Shown piece after piece: positions 7,416-16,710 of a DNA stretch of 64,000 nt. Source of the DNA: Caballeronia ptereochthonis (lineage in GTDB: Bacteria > Pseudomonadota > Gammaproteobacteria > Burkholderiales > Burkholderiaceae); contig NZ_FCOB02000023.1 of the NCBI RefSeq assembly GCF_001545075.1, positions 1 through 64,000 of the forward strand, given 5' to 3'. A program made the translations under genes and the position numbers. The notes beneath the pieces were generated by a model. It had not been told where the DNA came from, did not search any database, and saw nothing but the letters and a program-made list of their open reading frames with translations. Numbering within the stretch: the first letter of the stretch is position 1; every line of letters begins with the position of its first letter.

Positions 7416-9584
7416 ATGCTCGGAATTAATACCAATATCAACTCGCTGGTCGCACAGCAAAACCTGAACGGCTCGCAAAGCGCGCTGTCGCAAGCGATCA
7501 CGCGCCTTTCGTCGGGTAAGCGCATCAATAGCGCGGCTGACGACGCAGCGGGCCTCGCGATCTCGTCCGGCATGCAAACGCAGATCAACGGTCTGAACCA
7601 AGGCGTCTCGAACGCGAACGATGGCGTGTCGATGATTCAGACTGCCACCAGCGGCCTTGCGCAGATCACGTCGAGCCTGCAGCGCATCCGTACGCTCGCA
7701 GTGCAATCGGCTAGCGGCGGCTTGACCGCCGACAATCAGGCGGCACTGCAACAGGAAGTGAACCAGCAGATCGCCGAAGTCAACCGTATCGCATCGCAGA
7801 CGACGTACAACGGCAAGAGCGTTCTGGACGGCTCGGCGGGCACGCTCAGCTTCCAGGTCGGCGCGAACGTCGGTCAGACGATCAGCCTGAACCTGTCGCA
7901 GGGCGTTTCGGCTTCGCTGCTCGGCAAGGGCGTGGTCGCATCGGGCAACACTCTCGGCACGCTGCAGAACCTGAACCTCAACTCGGACGGCACGGCGCAC
8001 ACCGGTTCGGACGCGGCCGCCATCACGTCGATCAACGTTCTTTCGGACGGCAACGGCGGCTTCAGCTACACCGACCAGAACAATCAGGCGCTTTCGTCGA
8101 AGGCCGTCGGCGCTCTGTTCGGCAACTCGACCGGCACGGGCGGTCCGCTGAACCTGACGCTTTCGAGCAGCAGCGCACTCTCCGTTTCCAACCAGTTGAG
8201 CACGATCTCGACCGCCAACGCGACGCCGCCTTCGGTAGCGGGCAAGACGCTCGGCACGATCACGGGCATCAGCATCGACGCGTCCTCGGGTAAGGACGTG
8301 GCGCAAGGCACGGCGAACGCAATCACGTCGATCACCGTGAAGAGCGATGGTTCGGGCGGCTACCAGTTCTTCGACCAGTCGGGCAATGCGCTGGCATCGA
8401 GCCTGGTGGGTGACAACACCGGTAACAACCCCGGCACGCTGTTCACTTCGATCAAGGGCACGACCGGCCAGGGCGACAAGCTGGAGTTCACGTCGGAAAC
8501 GTCGCAACTGGACAGCATCAACGCCGCGAACAACAGCGGTGGCGGCGCGATCAGCGCCGGCACGGTGCTCGGCAAGGTCTCGGGTCTCAGCCTCGACGCG
8601 AATGGCAACACGGTGGCGGCCTCCAGCGCGACGATCACCTCGGTCGTCGTGAAGGCCGACGGCGCCGGCGGCTTCAAGTTGTACCAGCAAGACGGCACCA
8701 CGGCGATCAGCGACGCGGCGGCCACGACACTGTCCGGCATCGCTGCCAACGCAACCGGTTCGGGCGATACGACGTCGCACGGCAACCTGTTCACCATCAC
8801 AAAGGACGGCAATGGCACGGGTAACGCCAGCATCAGCCTGACCTCGCCGTCGACGGAACTGGCGGACATCAACGCCTCAGCCATCACGGACACGGCAACG
8901 GGCACCAAGAGCTACACGATTAACAACATCAGCATTGATCCGTCTACCGGCCAGACTGTCGCGGCCGGGACCAAAGGCGCGATTACCTCGGTCACGATCA
9001 ACGAAGATGGCGCCGGCGGCTTCAGCTTCACGGACCAGAACGGCAACAAGCTCGCGAAGTCTTTGACCGGCGTGGATCCGAATGCTACGGGCAGCGGTAA
9101 CACCAACACCTCCGGTTCGTTGTTCACGGTCGCGAAGGACGGTAACGCTGCGAACATCGCCAAAGTGAGCTTCACGGGCGGTAACAGCGCCGTCACGCTG
9201 ACCTCGGCCACGCCCGATGCAACGCCGAAGCTCAGCGCCATCGCGTCGATCAACTCGAACAACAACCCGGGTACGGTTGCTTCGATCGACATCAGCACGA
9301 CGGCGGGCGCGAATCAGGCGATGGAGTCGATCGACAATGCGCTGAAGACGGTCAACAACATTCAGGCAAGCCTGGGCGCGGCAGAAAACCGCTTCACGGC
9401 GATCGCCGCGGGTCAGCAAGCGCAGGCGACCGACCTGTCGTCCGCTCAGTCGCAGATCACCGACGCGAACTTCGCGCAGGAAACGGCGAACCTGAGCAAG
9501 GCGCAAGTGCTGCAACAGGCCGGTATCTCGGTTCTGGCGCAAGCCAACTCGCTGCCGCAGCAAGTTCTGAAGCTGTTGGGCTAA
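7416..9584 (+). CDS. fliC: Flagellin with four internal repeats
   Basis: 722-residue filament subunit, longer than the common 270-500. The N-terminal D0/D1 (MLGINTNINSLVAQQNL, LSSGKRINSAADDAAGLAIS) and the C-terminal D1/D0 (from about residue 630, ending LPQQVLKLLG) are canonical. Between them are four tandem diverged units of about 100-115 residues, starting near residues 178, 279, 385 and 500. Each follows G-x-I-x-x-ISID-x-S-G..., an AITSI-V segment, DG-x-GGF-x-DQ-x-GN-x-L, then G-LF. The start is backed by AGGAG 7 bases upstream. The gene is probably monocistronic, with hairpins after the stop and a FliA-like promoter before it. Confidence 0.97.
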   Translation: MLGINTNINSLVAQQNLNGSQSALSQAITRLSSGKRINSAADDAAGLAISSGMQTQINGLNQGVSNANDGVSMIQTATSGLAQITSSLQRIRTLAVQSASGGLTADNQAALQQEVNQQIAEVNRIASQTTYNGKSVLDGSAGTLSFQVGANVGQTISLNLSQGVSASLLGKGVVASGNTLGTLQNLNLNSDGTAHTGSDAAAITSINVLSDGNGGFSYTDQNNQALSSKAVGALFGNSTGTGGPLNLTLSSSSALSVSNQLSTISTANATPPSVAGKTLGTITGISIDASSGKDVAQGTANAITSITVKSDGSGGYQFFDQSGNALASSLVGDNTGNNPGTLFTSIKGTTGQGDKLEFTSETSQLDSINAANNSGGGAISAGTVLGKVSGLSLDANGNTVAASSATITSVVVKADGAGGFKLYQQDGTTAISDAAATTLSGIAANATGSGDTTSHGNLFTITKDGNGTGNASISLTSPSTELADINASAITDTATGTKSYTINNISIDPSTGQTVAAGTKGAITSVTINEDGAGGFSFTDQNGNKLAKSLTGVDPNATGSGNTNTSGSLFTVAKDGNAANIAKVSFTGGNSAVTLTSATPDATPKLSAIASINSNNNPGTVASIDISTTAGANQAMESIDNALKTVNNIQASLGAAENRFTAIAAGQQAQATDLSSAQSQITDANFAQETANLSKAQVLQQAGISVLAQANSLPQQVLKLLG

Positions 9585-9598
9585 GCATCACGCTGTAA

Positions 9599-9637
9599 CG
9601 GCATGCGCACCGCTCGCTTCATGTGGCGCGCATGCCG
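9599..9637 (+). terminator. Hairpin after fliC
   Basis: Perfect 10-bp arms (9599-9608 and 9628-9637) with a 19-nt loop, 15 bases after the fliC stop. There is no T tract, so it may protect the abundant flagellin mRNA 3' end rather than terminate by itself. Confidence 0.5.
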
Positions 9638-9647
9638 CAGTTGTATG

Positions 9648-9664
9648 GGGAGGCCTGGCCTCCC
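9648..9664. repeat. Palindrome between fliC and fliD
   Basis: 8-bp arms (9648-9655 and 9657-9664) around a single base. It lies between the fliC hairpin and fliD. It could be part of the fliC 3' end or an operator for fliD. No T tract follows. Confidence 0.4.
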
Positions 9665-9723
9665 GCACTGCTTTCTAAGACACTATCGGCTTCACTGACT
9701 TACCGAGGCACGGAGCTTTCCTA

Positions 9724-11550
9724 ATGTCCACCGTTTCGACGTCCACCACGAGCACGAGCACGACCGCAAGCGCCAATTCCGCGCTACAGGAAGCCGCACA
9801 GTCGATCATCAGCGGCTCGACCGGCAATTCGTCGCTCGACGTATCGTCTCTGGTGAGCGCCCTCGTCAACGCCAAGACGGCCAGCCAGACGGCAGCCCTG
9901 GCTGCGCAGAAGACGAGCGACACCACGAAGCTTTCCGCCATCGGCACCTTGAAGTCGGCGCTCGGCGCCCTGCAGGCCAGCCTCACGAATCTGACGAACG
10001 GCAAGACGCTGGCGTCATACACGGCTACCGCAAGCGGCTCGGGCATCACCGCAACGGCCGGAGTCGGCGCCGTTGCCGGCAGCTATTCCATTTCGGTCTC
10101 GCAAATTGCGCAGGCCCAGACGCTTTCCTCCGGCGCCTTCGATGCGACCAAGTCGCTCGGCACCGGCACGATGAAGATCTCGGTCGGCGGCCAGTCGATG
10201 AGCATCGACATCGGTTCGACCAACAACACGCTTTCAGGAATCGCCACGGCGATCAACTCGGCCAGCAACAATCCCGGCGTCACCGCAACCATCGTCACCG
10301 GCACGGACGGCGCGCACCTCGTGCTGCGCTCGTCGAGCACGGGCGCCTCGAACACGATCAGCGTCAGCACGAGCAACGTCCAGAATGACGCCGGCCTGTC
10401 GAGCCTCGGCGTGAGTTCCACGCCCACGCTGAGCTCGGGCACGTTCGACCCGGCGCAGGCGCTCGGCAGCGGCGCGATGACGCTTTCCATCGGCGGCAAG
10501 TCGATGAGCGTCAATATTGATTCGACCAACAACACGCTTTCGGGCATTGCATCGGCGATCAATTCGGCGAGCGACAATCCCGGCGTCACCGCCAAGGTCG
10601 TCACCACTTCGGGCGGCGCGCAACTCGTGCTCAGTGCATCCGATGGCAGCACCAACGCCGTCACAGTCGGCGTGAGCGGCGTGACGAACGATCAGGGGCT
10701 CTCGAGCCTCGGCAACATGACCGCCTCGCCGATCACCTCGGCGGGCAGCCCGGCGTGGACCCAGACCAAGGCGGCGCAGGACGCGCTCTTCACCGTGGAT
10801 GGCACGTCGATCAAGAGTTCCAGCAACACCTCGACCACCGCGATCTCCGGCGTCACCTTGAACCTTACCGCGGCCGCGCTCGCCAGCACGTCCTCGTCCG
10901 GAACGTCGACGGGCAACGAGCAGACGCTGACCATTTCCACCGATACCACGACGCAAGCGACCGCGATCACGAACTTCGTAAGCCTGTACAACACGATGGT
11001 CACGACGATGGGAACGCTCACCTCGTTCGATTCGTCGCAGGCAGCGGGCTCGCAGGGCGGTCCGTTGCTCGGTGACTCGATGCTGAACACGGTACGCAAT
11101 ACGCTCGCAAGCGTCATCAGCAACGGGGTGCAGAGCGGCAACTCGAAGATCAATCTGAGTTCGATCGGCATCACCCTGAACGCGGACGGCTCGCTGGCGA
11201 CGGACACCGACGCACTCAACAGTGCGCTCTCGAATTCGCCTTCGACGGTGGCGGCTCTGTTCAACTCGACGACGGGCATTGCGGCGCAGTTGAACAACAG
11301 CATCACGAATTTCACGAAGACGGGCGGGATGATCGATACCGAGACGACCGCGCTGAACAACGATCTCACCAACATCGCCACGCAGCAAACCGCGCTGTCC
11401 ACCTACACGACGCAACTGACCAACCAGTATCAGGCACAGTTCACCGCGCTGAACACGCTCATGGCGACGATGAACAACAACTCGCAATATCTCACGCAGC
11501 TCTTCGGCGGCACGAATAGCGCCGGCGCTATGGCGACCAACAAGGGCTGA
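9724..11550 (+). CDS. fliD: Flagellar filament cap protein FliD (HAP2)
   Basis: 608-residue filament cap that guides flagellin folding at the growing tip. A Ser/Thr-rich disordered start is followed by the HAP2 N-domain (LDVSSLVSALVNAKTA). The central part has two tandem copies of a domain of about 102 residues (about 134-235 and 236-335). Both contain LSSG-FD, SIGG/VGG-SMS, the hook-IN-like stretch STNNTLSGIA-AINSAS-NPGVTA, and GLSSLG at the end. The C-terminal HAP2 domain ends in a long Thr/Gln-rich coiled coil (TTALNNDLTNIATQQ). The gene is followed 23 bases later by fliT. Confidence 0.96.
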   Translation: MSTVSTSTTSTSTTASANSALQEAAQSIISGSTGNSSLDVSSLVSALVNAKTASQTAALAAQKTSDTTKLSAIGTLKSALGALQASLTNLTNGKTLASYTATASGSGITATAGVGAVAGSYSISVSQIAQAQTLSSGAFDATKSLGTGTMKISVGGQSMSIDIGSTNNTLSGIATAINSASNNPGVTATIVTGTDGAHLVLRSSSTGASNTISVSTSNVQNDAGLSSLGVSSTPTLSSGTFDPAQALGSGAMTLSIGGKSMSVNIDSTNNTLSGIASAINSASDNPGVTAKVVTTSGGAQLVLSASDGSTNAVTVGVSGVTNDQGLSSLGNMTASPITSAGSPAWTQTKAAQDALFTVDGTSIKSSSNTSTTAISGVTLNLTAAALASTSSSGTSTGNEQTLTISTDTTTQATAITNFVSLYNTMVTTMGTLTSFDSSQAAGSQGGPLLGDSMLNTVRNTLASVISNGVQSGNSKINLSSIGITLNADGSLATDTDALNSALSNSPSTVAALFNSTTGIAAQLNNSITNFTKTGGMIDTETTALNNDLTNIATQQTALSTYTTQLTNQYQAQFTALNTLMATMNNNSQYLTQLFGGTNSAGAMATNKG

Positions 11551-11573
11551 TCCCGCGAAGGAATCCACGAATC

Positions 11574-11873
11574 ATGAACCAGCAACGATTGATCGAAGAC
11601 GCCTGGGCGCTGACCGAGGCGATCGAACTGGCGGTGGGCAAGGAAGACTGGGAGCACGCGGCCGGGCTCGCCGAGGCGCGCTCTCCGATGTTGATGTCGC
11701 TGCAGGCGGGCCAGCCGGCGGATGCGCTGATCCTCATCCGCAAGATTCAGGCAAGCATGGACGCCGTCGCCGCCCGCGCACGCGACGCGCAGACGACCCT
11801 TTCCGCGACCTATCGCCGCTCGATGGACGGCGCGAAAGCCGCCAGCCAATATCATCAGGCCGCACGGCTCTAA
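11574..11873 (+). CDS. fliT: Flagellar chaperone FliT-like protein
   Basis: 99-residue, mostly helical cytosolic protein directly after fliD, in the place and with the size of FliT, the export chaperone of FliD. It has predicted amphipathic helices (LIEDAWALTEAIELAVGKEDW, then EARSPMLMSLQ, then ILIRKIQASMDAVAARARDAQ) of the FliT type. FliT proteins diverge strongly, so the call leans on position as well as composition. AAGGAATC precedes the start. A terminator lies about 80 bases after the stop, closing the fliD-fliT unit. Confidence 0.82.
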   Translation: MNQQRLIEDAWALTEAIELAVGKEDWEHAAGLAEARSPMLMSLQAGQPADALILIRKIQASMDAVAARARDAQTTLSATYRRSMDGAKAASQYHQAARL

Positions 11874-11954
11874 AGTTTTTCCTTATCAGGCCGATAACAA
11901 ACTTAGAACAACAAGAACAACGCGCCGCTCGTTCGGCGCGCTGCTTCGCTCTCG

Positions 11955-11983
11955 ATGCCCGCTTCGGCGGGCATTTTTATTTT
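11955..11983 (+). terminator. fliD-fliT terminator
   Basis: 8-bp arms (11955-11962 and 11967-11974) with a stable TTCG loop, followed by TTTTTATTTT. It closes the flagellar unit and sits just before the 3' end of the convergent exchanger gene. Confidence 0.88.
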
Positions 11984-11993
11984 CAGCGCCGCT

Positions 11994-13004
11994 TCAACGC
12001 CCCAGCGTCAGCACGAGATACGTGACATACAGCACGCCGTTGCCCAGCAGTGCCCAGAGCGCCACTCCGTTGACCTTCGCATTGAACCGCAGCCACGCGG
12101 CCGCCGCGAGCGTGATCAGCACGCCGGTCAGCACCTCGATGCGCGGCTCCCAGGGCGTCAGCATGATCCCGATCGCCGGCAGCAGCGTGCCCTGAAACAC
12201 CATCGCGCCGGTGATATTGCCGAACGCGAGCGTGTCCTTTCCTCTGCGCGCCCACAGAATGCTGTTCACTTTCTCCGGCAACTCCGTCGCGATCGGAATG
12301 ATGATGAGCGAGAGCAGCAACGGCGAAATACCAAGCGCCTGCGACGCGCCCTCGACGCCATGAATGAACCCTTTCGCGCCGCCCACCAGCAAAATGATGC
12401 CGATAAGGAATTGCAGCATGATGGATCCAAGCGTCGTCTTCAGACCGGCGCGCGAGATGAAAAGCGCCTCGGGCGCTTCCGTCCCGTGCCCGCTCTCGAC
12501 CAGTCCCGCCGAGGCCCGGAACGTCGAGATCACATACAGCACATAAACTGCAACGAGCCCCACGGCGAAGCAAGCCCGCACCAGCCACGCATGATGCGGC
12601 ACGAACATCGCCGCGCAGGCGATCAGGAACGCGCACAAGAAGAAGTTGAGATCGCGCGTGAAGCCGCTGCGCTCCGGCATGATCCTGCCGCCCAAACCGC
12701 GCGACTTGAGAATCGCGACGGTCATGAGGCAAGTGGAGAGCGTCGCGAGCATCAGCGGCGCGCCGAGAATCGCGCCGACGCCAATCTCCTCGTTGACCGC
12801 GCGGCTAGACGTGCCGCCGAGCAACGCGATGATCGGCACGGTCGTCTCGGGCAGCGCGGTGCCGACCGCCGCGAACAGCGACCCGGTCACGCCTTCGGAA
12901 ATCCCGAGCCGTTCGCCGAGATGTTCGAGCGCATTCGTGAAAAGCTCCGAAGCGATCAGGATGACCGCGAGCATCAGCGCGAGTTCGAGGAAGAGCATCG
13001 TCAT
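11994..13004 (-). CDS. CaCA-family sodium/calcium exchanger-like protein
   Basis: 336-residue inner-membrane protein with about ten hydrophobic segments in two halves. Each half carries an alpha-repeat-type motif: FAAVGTALPETTVPI in the first and IIIPIATELPEKVNSI in the second. These acidic ALPE/ELPE motifs bind the cation in Ca2+/cation antiporters, and this protein resembles the YrbG/CaxA-type group. The start at 13004 is chosen because AGG lies just upstream and the hydrophobic first helix (FLELALMLAVILIA) follows at once. An in-frame extension to 13193 is Arg/Pro-rich and unlikely. Ion specificity (Ca2+ versus other cations) cannot be read. The gene is single. Confidence 0.85.
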   Translation of the reverse strand: MTMLFLELALMLAVILIASELFTNALEHLGERLGISEGVTGSLFAAVGTALPETTVPIIALLGGTSSRAVNEEIGVGAILGAPLMLATLSTCLMTVAILKSRGLGGRIMPERSGFTRDLNFFLCAFLIACAAMFVPHHAWLVRACFAVGLVAVYVLYVISTFRASAGLVESGHGTEAPEALFISRAGLKTTLGSIMLQFLIGIILLVGGAKGFIHGVEGASQALGISPLLLSLIIIPIATELPEKVNSILWARRGKDTLAFGNITGAMVFQGTLLPAIGIMLTPWEPRIEVLTGVLITLAAAAWLRFNAKVNGVALWALLGNGVLYVTYLVLTLGR

Positions 13005-13479
13005 GCGGCACCTCGCATGGATCGATGCGAAAGAAGCGCAAGTGTGCGCGGGAGACGGGGGTGTTGTAGTTGTAGGGACACGATGTTTCCACGGCCGGAC
13101 GTCGAGCGAACCACGATGCGCCACGCGCCGTCCGACCAGGAACGACGAAGCGCATCGATGGTCTCGCCAAACCGTTCCGGTCGAACGCGCCACGGCAGCA
13201 GAGCCGAGGATGTTGACGCGTTCTCCTTCGCACGCGAAGGAAGGCTACTCCCCAAAGACTGCGCAAGTTTATCCCGACGCGCCCAGTTTCGGCAAGCCGC
13301 GCGAGCACGGCACGAAAGCGCCGCGCATAAGCGTATGCCGATCGAATCGTTGTCGGCGGCGGAGGCATTCGCTAATCTAGCCGCGCCGGGCGCGCCGCTT
13401 GCGATGCATGCGCTCGCCAAACGAACAAGCCTGCAACAAGAACGAAACGTTGTGTGACCGCCAGGTCACGGGAGATCTC
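13005..13479. other. Divergent intergenic region
   Basis: 475 bases between the exchanger (minus) and dppA-like (plus) starts. It should hold both promoters. Several overlapping open frames exist, but none has a ribosome-binding site or recognisable sequence. A small 6-bp hairpin (CCTTCG/CGAAGG, near 13230) is the only local structure noticed. Confidence 0.35.
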
Positions 13480-15066
13480 ATGCGCCTGAAACTCTTCGCC
13501 GCAGCCGCGATGCTCGCCGCGCCGATGCTCGCGATGTCCAAGCCACTCACCGTCTGCACCGAATCGAGCCCGGACGGCTTCGATGTCGTCCAGTTCAATT
13601 CGCTCGTGACGACCAATGCGTCCGCGGACGTCATCTTCAACACGCTCGTCGCCTACGACGAAGCCGCGAAGAAGGTCGTGCCCTCGCTCGCGGAAAAGTG
13701 GGACGTGAGCGGCGACGGCCTGACTTACACCTTCCATCTGCGTTCGAACGTTCAGTTCCAGACGACCGACTACTTCAAGCCGACGCGCCCGCTCGACGCC
13801 GACGACGTCGTCTTCACCTTCGAGCGCATGCTCTCGGACAGCAATCCGTGGCACAAGATCGCGGGTGCGAGCGGCTTTCCGCACGCGCAATCGATGGGCC
13901 TCGTGAAGCTCATCAAGGCCGTGACGAAAGTCGATGACCATACCGTGAAATTCGATCTGAACGAGCCCAACGCAACCTTCGTGCCGATCCTCACGATGGG
14001 CTTCGCATCGATCTACTCCGCCGAATACGCGGACAAGCTGCTCAAGGCCAATCAGCAAGTCGACCTGAACAGCAAGCCGATCGGCACCGGCCCGTTCGTC
14101 CTGAAGAGCTACACGAAGGACTCGGTGATCCGCTACGACGTCAATCCGACGTACTGGGGCCCGAAGCCGAAGATCGACCGCCTGATCTACGCGATCACGC
14201 CGGACGCCGCCGTGCGCGCGCAGAAGATCAAGGCGGGCGAATGCCAGATCGCGCTCTCGCCGAAGCCGCAGGACGTGCTCGACGCAAAGAAGGACAAGGC
14301 GCTGAAGGTGAGCGAGGCGCCCGCGTTCATGACGGCGTTCGTCGCGCTCAACACGCAGAAGAAGCCGCTCGACAATCCGAAAGTGCGTCAGGCGCTGAAC
14401 ATCGCGTTCGATCGCACGACCTACATGAAGACCGTCTTCGACAATACCGGCACGCCCGCCGTGAATCCGTATCCGCCGAATACGTGGAGCTACGACAGGA
14501 ACATCGCCGCGTACAAGTACTCACCGGATGACGCGAAGAAGCTGCTCGCCGACGCGGGCTTCCCGAACGGCTTCGACACGACGATCTGGGTGCGTCCGAA
14601 CGGCAGCGTGCTGAATCCGAATCCGAAGGCCGGCGCGGAACTGCTGCAGGCCGATCTCGCGAGGATCGGCGTGAAGGCGCAGGTGAAGGTGATCGAATGG
14701 GGCGAGCTGATCAAGGAAGCCAAGCAAGGCCAGCACGACATGCTGTTCATGGGCTGGGCCGGCGACAACGGTGACCCGGACAACTATCTTTCGCCGCTCT
14801 TCAGCTGCAACGCGGTGAAATCGGGCATCAACTTCGCGCGCTTCTGCGACAGCCAGCTCGACACGCTCATCGCCGATGGCAAAGCGACGCCCGACGTCGC
14901 GAAACGCACGAAGGCGTATGTCGACGCGCAGAAGATCATCCACGATCAGGCGCTCTGGATTCCGCTCGTCTACCCGACCGCCGCCGCGCTCACGCGTGCG
15001 AACGTCAGCGGCTACAACGTGAGCCCGTTCGGGCGGCTGAATCTGGGCAGCGTGTCGGTGCAGTAA
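13480..15066 (+). CDS. dppA: ABC-type dipeptide-binding protein, DppA-like
   Basis: 528-residue periplasmic solute-binding protein (SBP family 5). The start at 13480 has GGAG 6 bases upstream and begins a signal peptide (MRLKLFAAAAMLAAPMLAMS). The mature N-terminus is KPLTVCTESSPDGFDVVQFN. Family features are AEKWDVSGDGLTYTFHLR, the GTGPFVLKSY lobe boundary and the C-terminal WAGDNGDPDNYLSPLFSC loop of DppA. It binds peptides (or haem, in some DppA) for import. No permease or ATPase genes follow: the next gene is convergent after 12 bases. It therefore acts as an orphan binding protein, or its partners lie elsewhere. Confidence 0.93.
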   Translation: MRLKLFAAAAMLAAPMLAMSKPLTVCTESSPDGFDVVQFNSLVTTNASADVIFNTLVAYDEAAKKVVPSLAEKWDVSGDGLTYTFHLRSNVQFQTTDYFKPTRPLDADDVVFTFERMLSDSNPWHKIAGASGFPHAQSMGLVKLIKAVTKVDDHTVKFDLNEPNATFVPILTMGFASIYSAEYADKLLKANQQVDLNSKPIGTGPFVLKSYTKDSVIRYDVNPTYWGPKPKIDRLIYAITPDAAVRAQKIKAGECQIALSPKPQDVLDAKKDKALKVSEAPAFMTAFVALNTQKKPLDNPKVRQALNIAFDRTTYMKTVFDNTGTPAVNPYPPNTWSYDRNIAAYKYSPDDAKKLLADAGFPNGFDTTIWVRPNGSVLNPNPKAGAELLQADLARIGVKAQVKVIEWGELIKEAKQGQHDMLFMGWAGDNGDPDNYLSPLFSCNAVKSGINFARFCDSQLDTLIADGKATPDVAKRTKAYVDAQKIIHDQALWIPLVYPTAAALTRANVSGYNVSPFGRLNLGSVSVQ

Positions 15067-15078
15067 TCGCGCGCGATA

Positions 15079-16152
15079 TCAGGCCGGCGAGAAGCGGATC
15101 ACGCCGTCATCGCCGGCCTCGCGCTTCAGGGTTCCATCGAGCCACAGAAGGTTCAGATGCGCGAGCGCTTCGCCGAGCGCGAATGTCATCTGATGAATGT
15201 CGAGCTTGCGCTTGAACATGATCGGCACGATATCAGCGGCGCTGCATGCCTTCTGCGCACATGCCTCGCGCACTTCCGCCAGCCGTGCGCGATGATGCTC
15301 TCGCAATTGCCCGATGCGCGTCTGCACGCCGCGAAACGGCTTGCCGTGCGAAGGCAGCGCAAGCGTATCGACGGGCATCGATTCATAACGGCCGAGTGAT
15401 TCCAGATAAAGCGCGAGCGGATTGCCCTCCGGCTCGACCGCGAATACGGAGACGTTCGTGGAAATGCGCGGCAGCACCATGTCGCCGGAGATGAGCAACT
15501 TCTCCGCCGCGCAATAGAGCGCGGTATGTTCGGGCGAATGGCCGTAGCCCGACACCACTTCCCACTCGCGCGCGCCGATCCTGATGACATCGCCGTTGCG
15601 GATGCGCCGGTATTCGCCGGGAATCGAAGGCACGAGCGTCGGATAGTAGCTGTCGCGCTTTCTGAGCTGATCGAGCGAGGCTTCGTCGGTCAGCCCGTGC
15701 GCGGCGAAATGCGCCGCCGCGCGCTCGCCGCCCGCGTTGGAGCCGTCGCCCGCGGCCATCACGCGGCCCATGGCGTATTCGCCAAGCGAAATCCACAGGC
15801 GCACGTTCCAGCGCTTTTTATCGCCGCCCTTGCAGATCCAGTCGGCGAGACCCAGATGATCCGGATGGCAATGCGTGACGATCACGCGCAGCACCGGCAG
15901 GCCGTCGAGCACGGTGTCGAACACGCGCTCCCAGTTCGTGCGGATCGTATCGCTCGAAATCCCGCAATCGACGACGGTCCAGCCGCGCACGCCGTCGATC
16001 TCGTCGCGCAGCACCCAGAGGTTGATGTGATCGAGCGCGAACGGCAAGGGCATGCGCAGCCAGAACACACCCGGCGCAACTTCCTTGACGCCGCCCGACT
16101 CGGGCAATGCGTCGGCGAAAACATAGTCGAGCTGGTGTTCGAGTGCGTTCAT
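15079..16152 (-). CDS. MBL-fold metallo-hydrolase
   Basis: 357-residue metallo-beta-lactamase-fold hydrolase with an intact dinuclear metal site: HCHPDH at residues 94-99, a distal His in GYGHSPEHT, Asp in ISGDMVLP and His in LPSHGKP. The C-terminal helical extension (about residue 290 on) is typical of the glyoxalase-II/LACTB2-like hydrolases in this family. It is divergent from the liuR-like MerR gene with a candidate LiuR operator between them, so it may belong to the branched-chain acid/acyl-CoA regulon, for example as a thioesterase. That role is inference. Confidence 0.9.
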   Translation of the reverse strand: MNALEHQLDYVFADALPESGGVKEVAPGVFWLRMPLPFALDHINLWVLRDEIDGVRGWTVVDCGISSDTIRTNWERVFDTVLDGLPVLRVIVTHCHPDHLGLADWICKGGDKKRWNVRLWISLGEYAMGRVMAAGDGSNAGGERAAAHFAAHGLTDEASLDQLRKRDSYYPTLVPSIPGEYRRIRNGDVIRIGAREWEVVSGYGHSPEHTALYCAAEKLLISGDMVLPRISTNVSVFAVEPEGNPLALYLESLGRYESMPVDTLALPSHGKPFRGVQTRIGQLREHHRARLAEVREACAQKACSAADIVPIMFKRKLDIHQMTFALGEALAHLNLLWLDGTLKREAGDDGVIRFSPA

Positions 16153-16197
16153 TCGTTTCTTGCCTCCGGGTTTGCGCCGCGTTGCAATTTGGCGAAG

Positions 16198-16216
16198 TTG
16201 ACGATAACGTAAACGT
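16198..16216. promoter_or_regulatory. Candidate LiuR-type MerR operator
   Basis: TTGACGATAACGTAAACGT lies in the divergent gap between the MBL hydrolase and the MerR gene. It has the spaced ACGT-AACGT character I recall for LiuR operators of the branched-chain amino-acid regulon. It could control both directions. Confidence 0.5.
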
Positions 16217-16257
16217 CCATTCTAACGTTGCGCGCGCATTTGCGCTGCCGGCCCGTG

Positions 16258-16680
16258 ATGACTCAACCGACGCATTTCACGATCACCGAACTGGCGCGCG
16301 AGTTCGACGTCACGCCGCGCGCCATTCGCTTCTACGAGGATCAGGGCCTGCTCGCGCCAAGGCGCGAAGGCTCGAACGGCCTGCGGCGCGTGTATTCATC
16401 GCGCGATCGCACGCGTCTGAAGCTTACGCTGCGCGGCAAGCGGCTGGGCTTCACGCTGTCGGAAATCCGCACGCTGCTCGATCTCTACGATTCGCCCACC
16501 GGCACCATCACGCAGTTGCAGGCATTCGTCGATACCATCGCCGCGCATCGCGAGGTGCTCGAACGCCAGCTGGAAGACCTGAACACCACGCTCGCCGAGC
16601 TTGCGGCGTATGAGGAACAAGGACGCTCGCTGCTCACGGCGGGCATGGAGAAGCGCGCACGCAAACCCAAGGCAGCATGA
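16258..16680 (+). CDS. liuR: MerR-family transcriptional regulator, LiuR-like
   Basis: 140-residue MerR regulator. The N-terminal winged helix-turn-helix reads FTITELAREFDVTPRAIRFYEDQGLLAPRR, and a dimerising coiled coil runs from about residue 80 to 125. There is no Cys metal site, as expected for the LiuR/AtuR branch that senses acyl-CoA intermediates of leucine or terpene breakdown. The start at ATG 16258 is chosen (a GTG at 16255 and TTG at 16228 are possible). It is followed 30 bases later by aceK. LiuR normally sits beside isovaleryl-CoA dehydrogenase, which is absent here, so the assignment rests on subfamily features and the upstream operator. Confidence 0.75.
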   Translation: MTQPTHFTITELAREFDVTPRAIRFYEDQGLLAPRREGSNGLRRVYSSRDRTRLKLTLRGKRLGFTLSEIRTLLDLYDSPTGTITQLQAFVDTIAAHREVLERQLEDLNTTLAELAAYEEQGRSLLTAGMEKRARKPKAA

Positions 16681-16710
16681 TCTGAGGTCAACACGAAGCG
16701 CAGGGCCGAC

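Noticed and set aside
11955..13457. 500-codon plus-strand frame over the exchanger gene
   Set aside because: Arg/Gln/His-rich shadow of a membrane-protein gene on the other strand.
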